Part shown: positions 1-5,256 of the stretch, piece by piece
How the letters are laid out: the number at the start of each line of letters is the position of its first letter
How positions within the stretch are numbered: position 1 is the stretch's first letter
Assembly: GCA_003157225.1 (NCBI GenBank)
Contig: PMIZ01000116.1
Span: 1-5,256 of the forward strand
Length of the DNA stretch: 5,256 bases
Source of the DNA: Actinomycetota bacterium
GTDB lineage: Bacteria > Actinomycetota > Thermoleophilia > RBG-16-64-13
Reading direction: 5' to 3'
The notes under the pieces: generated by a model
Seen by the model: only the letters and a program-made list of their open reading frames with translations
Told to the model about the DNA's origin: nothing
Database searches by the model: none
Position numbers and translations under genes: made by a program

Positions 1-726
1 CGGAATCTCCCCCAGCTCCGAGTCCTCAAATGAATCCGGGAACAAGTCGGCGATGTGTTTGGGCAGGCCAGTAGGGCGGCCTTCGGCCTTGGCACGGACG
101 GGATCAAAATCGACGAACCACGACTTGAAGAGCGCCCGGGCCATGGCCTCCAGCGTCTCGCTCATCCGCCGGTTCAGCCCGATCTTGTCGTCCAGCGTGC
201 CGAGGATGTGGGAGATGGCGCGCTGTTCGGAGAGCGGGGGCAAAGCAATCGGAAAACCCCTCAGATAAGCGACATTGGTCTTCGGGACTCCCGTGGCTTC
301 AGAGTCCCGAACGATCTTTTCGGTGCTCTCTGGACTTGAAACGAAGTAGTAGACGTACAGCGGATCAGCCAAGCGACGGTCGACCGTCAACTTCATCTGG
401 TTCGATGAGAGCAGGTACTGGTCGCAGCGGGCGTCGCCCGGCACGAGTCCTGTCTGGCCTAGCGTTCCCTTCTTTGTGAAGATGATGTCCAGCGGCCTGC
501 ATAAGCTGCGCGCCAGCCGATTGGCAGTTTCGCGCGAGACGAACACGAACTCATCCGCAACGAACCGACTCTTCCCAAGAGTCAGGTTTGAGCCACGGAC
601 AACAGGAACTCCACTCTCTGTGTAACTGGACGCCGGTAGATTTGAGCCGAAGGGACCATCAACGAGGCCATAACCATCCTTCGTGGCAATTGCGCCCAGT
701 GTCGTCTGACTCCACTCACCTCCCAT
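1..726 (-). CDS. hsdS: Type I R-M specificity subunit HsdS, N-terminal part (3' end cut by window edge)
   Basis: The specificity subunit recognises the bipartite DNA target and positions HsdM (and HsdR) on it. Reading from the ATG at 726-724 gives 242 codons with no stop up to the left edge. Residues 1 to about 155 form the first target-recognition domain, with the conserved GPFGSNL at 24-30. Residues about 160-215 are the conserved central region (LPPLSEQR at 162-169, [20 protein letters not shown]), which in this family forms the helical spacer between the two recognition domains. The second domain should lie beyond the window. The start is set by a strong GGAGGAG at 734-740, 7 bases upstream. 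It overlaps the stop of the upstream hsdM-like ORF by 11 bases, the usual hsdM-hsdS translational coupling. The family assignment rests on motifs recalled from known HsdS proteins and is secure; the recognition sequence cannot be predicted. Confidence 0.95.
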   Translation of the reverse strand, partial: MGGEWSQTTLGAIATKDGYGLVDGPFGSNLPASSYTESGVPVVRGSNLTLGKSRFVADEFVFVSRETANRLARSLCRPLDIIFTKKGTLGQTGLVPGDARCDQYLLSSNQMKLTVDRRLADPLYVYYFVSSPESTEKIVRDSEATGVPKTNVAYLRGFPIALPPLSEQRAISHILGTLDDKIGLNRRMSETLEAMARALFKSWFVDFDPVRAKAEGRPTGLPKHIADLFPDSFEDSELGEIP

Positions 727-997
727 ACCCCAACTCCTCCAGGTTGGTGGTGATGGCAGCGTCCAGTTTCGCAGCTTCGGCCTGCTGCTCCGGCAGCTGC
801 GCGACCAGTCGCGTCATCTTTTCCTCGAAAGGCTCGCCGTCGTCCTCCTGTGCCTCCGCTCCCACGTACCGCCCAGGCGTGAGCACGTGGCCATGCTTCC
901 GGATCTCTTCCAGGGCCGCGCTCTTGCAGAAACCCACCACGTCCTCATTCGCGGTCTCGGCCCGCTGCTCGCGCGACACTACGACGAGCAGATTCAT
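716..997 (-). CDS. Short ORF carrying a duplicated HsdM C-terminus (remnant or leader ORF)
   Basis: This 93-codon ORF (ATG at 997-995, TGA at 718-716) has two parts. Residues 1-21 begin [14 protein letters not shown] and are not recognised, although residues about 15-21 weakly match the HsdM sequence just before the copied block. Residues 22-92, from GFCKSA to LGYG, match HsdM residues 488-558 with only 7 differences in 71. It lacks all catalytic methyltransferase motifs (no DPCCGSSG, no NPPF), so it cannot methylate DNA. A GGAGG at 1007-1011, 9 bases before the ATG, suggests that it is translated. An in-frame alternative start at 1072 gives 118 codons but I saw no good ribosome site for it. 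The stop overlaps the hsdS ATG by 11 bases, so its likely role is to couple hsdS translation. It may also be a non-functional remnant of a second hsdM. In HsdM this region is a helical C-terminus, and contact with HsdS is a possible extra role (inference). Confidence 0.7.
   Translation of the reverse strand: MNLLVVVSREQRAETANEDVVGFCKSAALEEIRKHGHVLTPGRYVGAEAQEDDGEPFEEKMTRLVAQLPEQQAEAAKLDAAITTNLEELGYGR
722..935 (-). repeat. Direct repeat of the hsdM 3' end, copy next to hsdS
   Basis: This 214-bp segment aligns without gaps to 2485-2698 in the same orientation. I counted 34 mismatches by hand, about 84% identity. At the protein level 64 of 71 residues are identical, so many of the differences are silent. 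The copy includes the ribosome site and the ATG used by hsdS. Confidence 0.9.
734..740 (-). promoter_or_regulatory. Ribosome binding site of hsdS
   Basis: GGAGGAG on the minus strand lies 7 bases before the hsdS ATG. It sits inside the last codons of the upstream hsdM-like ORF, so ribosomes finishing that ORF can restart directly on hsdS. This decides the hsdS start. Confidence 0.8.
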
Positions 998-1006
998 CGT
1001 CTCGAA

Positions 1007-1011
1007 CCTCC
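1007..1011 (-). promoter_or_regulatory. Ribosome binding site of the hsdM-tail ORF
   Basis: GGAGG on the minus strand sits 9 bases upstream of the ATG at 997. It favours this start over the longer in-frame one at 1072. Confidence 0.55.
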
Positions 1012-1101
1012 AACTAGGGTCCTTCCGCGCCCTCGCGCCCACGCATCGCCCCGGAGATAGGCGACAGACCACAGACCACTCAGTCGCGCTCCGTGACCGC
1101 C

Positions 1102-1141
1102 GATAACCGCGCGCGGCAATCGGATAACCCGCGCGGTTATC
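1102..1141. repeat. Cluster of GATAACC / GGTTATC half-sites (operator-like inverted repeats)
   Basis: GATAACCGCGC at 1102-1112 is a perfect inverted match of GCGCGGTTATC at 1131-1141. A third half-site, GATAACC at 1123-1129, forms a tighter palindrome with GGTTATC at 1135-1141. The cluster lies 13 bp beyond the fic stop and upstream of the hsdM-tail ORF/hsdS pair. It has no T-run, so it is not a classical intrinsic terminator. It could be a binding site for the Fic winged helix or another regulator, or a structured element in the message. The function is inferred only from symmetry and position. Confidence 0.55.
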
Positions 1142-1154
1142 TCATCGGCGACGT

Positions 1155-2348
1155 TCATACCACGTCCCCTTCTTGGTCCCGCGCCGCGCCAAGCGCCTCC
1201 GCCCCTTCGCTGAGCGTCTCCAGATACTGATCATAGGCAAACACGCGGCCGCGCCGGCGGCCGGTGAGCTCGCGGAGGATACCCAGCCCCACCAGGGCGT
1301 CCACCGCCCGTGCGGCCGTGGTGTAGGCCACCCCGGTCTCGCGGGCGACGTGGTCGATGCTGGTCACCGGGCGGCGGCGCAGCGCATCGAAGATGCGCAG
1401 GGCACTTGCGGAGACTCGGCCGAGACCCTGGATCCGCGCTGCATCGCTCTCGAACATGGCCAGCAGCCGATGGGCCGTGTCGACGGCACCCGCGGCGGTT
1501 TCGGTCACTCCTTCGAGGAAGTAGTCGAGCCAGGCTTCCCAGTCCCCGGCGGTGCGGACAGCATCGAGTTGCCGGTAGTACTCGGAGCGGTGCTGCTTGA
1601 AGTAGAGGCTCAGATAGAGGAGTGGCTGCCGGAGCACTCCGTCGCTATGAAGGATGAGCGCGATCAGCAGTCTCCCCACGCGACCGTTCCCGTCGAGGAA
1701 CGGGTGGATGGTCTCGAACTGCACGTGAGCGAGCGCCGCCTTGACGAGCGTCCCTGGAGCTGCGGGGTCGTGGAGAAAGCGTTCGAGCGCGGCCATGCAC
1801 GGCTCGATCTCTTGCGGAGGAGGAGGCACGAAGCGGGCATTGCCGGGTCGGGTGCCCCCGATCCAGTTCTGGCTCCGGCGGAACTCCCCCGGCTGCTTGT
1901 TGGCGCCGCGACCGCGGGAGAGAAGGATGCCGTGCACCTCGCGGATGAGCCGGTTGCTCAGAGGAAAGCCGTCGTCCAGGCGGACGATCCCATGCTCCAG
2001 GGCGGCGACGTACGTGGACACTTCGACTACATCATCGAACGGCACACCCGGAGCCTCGTCGATTTCGAACAGCAGCAAGTCGGAGAGCGACGACTGGGTC
2101 CCCTCGATCTGGCTCGAGAGCAACGCCTCCCGGCGTACGTAGGAGTAGAGGAAGATGTCTGGGTCCGGCAGCAGCGCGGTGAGCGCGTCCAGGCGGCCGC
2201 AGGCAAGCAGGGCGTCCTCCAGAAGCCGCTGGCGCCCGGGGCTCAACTCGATGGCAGGCTGGGGAGGGAGCGGCTCCGGCACGAAGGCGCGCACCTGCTC
2301 GCCGGCTACCGACGTGACCTCGTATCGCCCTGTCGTGGCCCGTTGCAC
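1155..2348 (-). CDS. Fic family protein, class II, with C-terminal winged helix (probable AMPylase)
   Basis: Fic domains transfer AMP (or another nucleotide part) from a nucleotide to hydroxyl side chains of target proteins. With the GTG start at 2348 the protein has 397 residues. The active-site motif HPFLDGNGRVGR is complete at about 215-226, with catalytic His215 and the GNGR phosphate loop. Upstream, SSQIEG at 78-83 matches the inhibitory [S/T]xxxE[G/N] motif, so this is a self-inhibited class II Fic with its inhibitory helix N-terminal. The segment NWIGGTRPGNARFVPPPP (about 161-178) fits the target-binding flap. Residues about 325-385 look like a winged helix-turn-helix ending in GRRRGRVFAYDQYL, suggesting DNA binding and autoregulation. 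An upstream TTG at 2369 is also in frame, but it abuts the promoter repeat and lacks a ribosome site, whereas AGAGGGG at 2357-2363 lies 8 bases before the GTG. The gene sits between the two hsdM tails. Family secure; target unknown. Confidence 0.95.
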   Translation of the reverse strand: MQRATTGRYEVTSVAGEQVRAFVPEPLPPQPAIELSPGRQRLLEDALLACGRLDALTALLPDPDIFLYSYVRREALLSSQIEGTQSSLSDLLLFEIDEAPGVPFDDVVEVSTYVAALEHGIVRLDDGFPLSNRLIREVHGILLSRGRGANKQPGEFRRSQNWIGGTRPGNARFVPPPPQEIEPCMAALERFLHDPAAPGTLVKAALAHVQFETIHPFLDGNGRVGRLLIALILHSDGVLRQPLLYLSLYFKQHRSEYYRQLDAVRTAGDWEAWLDYFLEGVTETAAGAVDTAHRLLAMFESDAARIQGLGRVSASALRIFDALRRRPVTSIDHVARETGVAYTTAARAVDALVGLGILRELTGRRRGRVFAYDQYLETLSEGAEALGAARDQEGDVV

Positions 2349-2356
2349 CCGATCGT

Positions 2357-2363
2357 CCCCTCT
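2357..2363 (-). promoter_or_regulatory. Ribosome binding site of fic (decides the GTG start)
   Basis: AGAGGGG on the minus strand lies 8 bases before the GTG at 2348-2346. The competing TTG at 2369-2367 has no comparable site. The protein then begins with QRATTGRYEV, which as I recall resembles usual family N-termini. Confidence 0.6.
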
Positions 2364-2369
2364 TGGCAA

Positions 2370-2398
2370 GTGCTAATAACGGTGGCGCTTATTATCAC
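2370..2398. promoter_or_regulatory. Inverted-repeat operator candidate upstream of fic
   Basis: GTGCTAATAA at 2370-2379 and TTATTATCAC at 2389-2398 are inverted copies matching at 9 of 10 positions, separated by 9 bases. A related half-site, GCGCTAATAG, occurs at 2411-2420, 41 bp further on, about four helical turns. The repeat is AT-rich in a GC-rich region and covers the probable -10 element of fic. This is the arrangement expected of an autorepressor site, and the Fic C-terminal winged helix is the obvious candidate ligand (inference). Confidence 0.6.
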
Positions 2399-2399
2399 A
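2391..2399 (-). promoter_or_regulatory. Probable extended -10 promoter element of fic
   Basis: The minus strand reads TGTGATAAT, an extended -10 (TGn followed by GATAAT, five of six to consensus), about 43 bases before the GTG start. No convincing -35 is present, which an extended -10 can tolerate. A separate promoter for fic inside the hsd operon would allow independent expression. Confidence 0.45.
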
Positions 2400-2406
2400 T
2401 AGAGCA

Positions 2407-4158
<1,752 letters not shown>

Positions 4159-4161
4159 GAT

Positions 4162-4168
4162 CTCCCCC
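4162..4168 (-). promoter_or_regulatory. Ribosome binding site of hsdM
   Basis: GGGGGAG on the minus strand ends 3 bases before the ATG at 4158. The spacing is short but the purine run is clear, and no better in-frame start is seen nearby. Confidence 0.45.
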
Positions 4169-4343
4169 GGGTGTCGTGACCGCGCGATGCTTGTCGCGTG
4201 GATGCACTTGTTTCCTTACGGTCACATGCGTTCCAGTGTACAACGGGCGGCAGAGAGAGCGAAGCCAGGAGACCAGCCGCTGACCAATCCCAGCGATGCG
4301 ATACGAACGGCATGGATCGGGCTCGCCCGCTGGGCGTTGGCCA

Positions 4344-4363
4344 GCACCATGCAAGCATCGTGC
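4344..4363. repeat. Imperfect inverted repeat downstream of the nuclease-RAMA gene
   Basis: Arms 4344-4352 (GCACCATGC) and 4355-4363 (GCATCGTGC) pair at 8 of 9 positions around a 2-base centre. It begins 17 bases after the stop codon of the upstream gene. Without a T-run it is not a standard terminator. It might be a protein-binding site or a hairpin protecting the 3' end of the message. Confidence 0.45.
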
Positions 4364-4379
4364 CGCCGGCAGCCAGCCC

Positions 4380-5256
4380 TTACTTCGTTAGCTCGAGATA
4401 CCGCTTGTAGAGATGGTCCATTGGCAGAAGCTGCTCGGTTCCGGCATCCCGGTACTGCCAAAACGTCCAGCCGTTGGTCGCTGGAGCCGGATCATCGGGG
4501 GGTGTCGCGTTGACCTGAGCTTTGGCCGCTCCCCCAGCCGCGGAAAGCGACCCATGAGAGATGCCCCCAAAAGTAACCGATCCGTCCACACCGATTGTGG
4601 CGGTGACCACGCTCCCCTTGTAGGTCGCCTCTATCGGAAACGGGCCTTGGATCAAACCCGCGCGAATCAGATCCTCGGGCTTGATTCTCGGGTTGCGGAC
4701 GGCCGACCGAGGGCTCGAAGAGGCGACCATCGGCAGACTTGGCACGAGGGCCAGGGTCGCAGGGGCGGCCACGATGGGGTAGGTGACGCGCAGGTCAGCC
4801 CGCTTCAGCGATTCGCGAATCTCAGCCAGGGAAAGCTCGGGCACCTGCTTTCGCAGAAGCCTCGCCAGACTTCCATCCTCGTCCCGGAAGGCACCGTCCA
4901 GGGCGGATTTGACCCTCCGGTCGACAAACTGACTCTTCCAGAGTGCCTCCAGCGTGTTGTCCCCGATGGCGTCCTTGGCAATCAGGCCCAAGGTCTCGAG
5001 AAAGTAGTCCTCTTCATTCGGCTCAGACAGACGGACGGTGCGGAAGAGCTTCTCGTCCACATTAACCGCAGCGTGGGAATTGTAGAGCCGGTATTCGTCA
5101 CCGTTGGTGACCAGGCACCACCAGACTCCGGTCACGCTCGCATACCCGAGCACCTGGGAGGCGCACTTGTAGCCGAGCGCGGAACTAAGAGGCTTCGCCT
5201 CCACAAAGAGGCGTGGTTGCCGCAGCACGAACAGCGCGTAGTCGACCGGGTTGTCC
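4380..5256 (-). CDS. HsdR-N-like PD-(D/E)XK nuclease domain protein with C-terminal RAMA-like domain (5' end cut by window edge)
   Basis: The frame is open from the right edge (first full codon at 5255) to the TAA at 4382-4380, giving 291 visible residues. A GTG at 5228 is in frame but lies inside the conserved core, so the true start is outside. The visible N-terminus, VDYALF...LFVEAKPL, supplies D5, E19 and K21 of a PD-(D/E)XK nuclease, followed by QVLGY (Q34-Y38), the QxxxY motif known from type I HsdR. The stretch WWCLVTNGDEYRLYNS continues the typical type I R N-terminal domain. Residues about 190-270, with EDLIRAGLI, a VDGSVTFGG strand, SLSAAGGAA and GWTFWQYRD, resemble the RAMA domain, proposed in the literature to read adenine modification. 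No DEAD-box or Walker motifs occur in the visible part. It lies upstream of hsdM, suggesting a defence role linked to methylation state (inference). It could instead be a regulator with an inactive nuclease fold. Confidence 0.8.
   Translation of the reverse strand, partial: DNPVDYALFVLRQPRLFVEAKPLSSALGYKCASQVLGYASVTGVWWCLVTNGDEYRLYNSHAAVNVDEKLFRTVRLSEPNEEDYFLETLGLIAKDAIGDNTLEALWKSQFVDRRVKSALDGAFRDEDGSLARLLRKQVPELSLAEIRESLKRADLRVTYPIVAAPATLALVPSLPMVASSSPRSAVRNPRIKPEDLIRAGLIQGPFPIEATYKGSVVTATIGVDGSVTFGGISHGSLSAAGGAAKAQVNATPPDDPAPATNGWTFWQYRDAGTEQLLPMDHLYKRYLELTK

Larger units (their letters stand above)
4159..4379. other. Non-coding gap between the nuclease-RAMA gene and hsdM; presumed hsdM promoter region
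   Basis: This 221-bp gap holds no convincing gene. It contains an imperfect hairpin just after the upstream gene, a possible but weak -10 (TACACT, minus strand, 4240-4235, with only a poor TTCGCT at the -35 distance) and the hsdM ribosome site. A gap this size argues that hsdM can be transcribed separately from the upstream gene, though no strong sigma-70 promoter or T-rich terminator is visible. Confidence 0.4.

Noticed and set aside
53..339. Short plus-strand frames at the left end
   Set aside because: They are antisense to hsdS, whose 242 codons contain the conserved central region of the family.
2349..2369. TTG start giving Fic seven extra residues
   Set aside because: The TTG abuts the promoter repeat, is preceded by an in-frame TAG two codons earlier and has no ribosome site. 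The GTG at 2348 has AGAGGGG 8 bases upstream.
1173..2402. Long plus-strand open frame of 409 codons opposite fic
   Set aside because: It is antisense to a clear Fic protein with intact motifs. Long antisense frames are common in GC-rich DNA, and the product shows no recognisable domain.
4341..4379. Intrinsic terminator after the nuclease-RAMA gene
   Set aside because: There is an imperfect hairpin, but no T-rich run follows it on the minus strand.
4380..5256. Annotation as a normal HsdR restriction motor subunit
   Set aside because: The protein ends about 290 residues after the nuclease core with a RAMA-like domain, and no helicase motifs are visible.

Overview
This window carries part of a type I restriction-modification (R-M) locus. 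All supported genes are on the minus strand, so they read from right to left. Base composition is GC-rich (roughly mid-60s percent by eye), ribosome binding sites are of the GGAGG type and GTG starts are used. This suggests a high-GC bacterium, but the sequence does not fix a phylum and there are no rRNA, tRNA or other taxonomic markers.

Layout in order of transcription. (1) 5256-4380: the 3' portion of a gene, cut by the window edge, for a protein with an HsdR-N-type PD-(D/E)XK nuclease core (D5...E19-x-K21 and QxxxY) followed by a C-terminal RAMA-like domain. No helicase motifs lie in the visible part, so it looks like a compact nuclease/reader protein rather than a standard HsdR motor subunit. 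(2) 4379-4159: a non-coding gap with an imperfect hairpin and the presumed hsdM promoter. (3) 4158-2407: complete hsdM, the N6-adenine methyltransferase subunit, with an unusual 25-residue C-terminal tail. (4) A 58-bp gap with an extended -10 element embedded in an inverted repeat. (5) 2348-1155: a class II Fic protein (probable AMPylase) with a C-terminal winged helix. (6) A cluster of GATAACC/GGTTATC half-sites. (7) 997-716: a 93-codon ORF whose last 71 residues nearly copy the C-terminus of HsdM. (8) 726-1: the start and first 242 codons of hsdS, the DNA-specificity subunit, cut by the left edge. A normal HsdR motor subunit is not visible and may lie outside the window on either side.

The main result is architectural. 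A 214-bp segment of the 3' end of hsdM is present twice in direct orientation (722-935 and 2485-2698, about 84% identical by hand count), and the fic gene lies between the copies. The copy next to hsdS keeps the overlapping stop/start and the Shine-Dalgarno sequence needed to translate hsdS. The copy within hsdM keeps the methyltransferase open, and just after it the reading frame continues into an unrelated tail that still contains a dead hsdS-like start. The fic cassette therefore appears to have been placed at the hsdM/hsdS junction without destroying either gene. The 16% divergence suggests either an old event or acquisition of fic + hsdM tail + hsdS as a unit from a related system.

How the genes may work together: HsdM and HsdS form the methyltransferase. 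The nuclease-RAMA protein could sense or cut DNA according to methylation state. The Fic protein, apparently autoregulated, could act as an associated toxin or guard. The roles of the last two are inferences from domain content and position.
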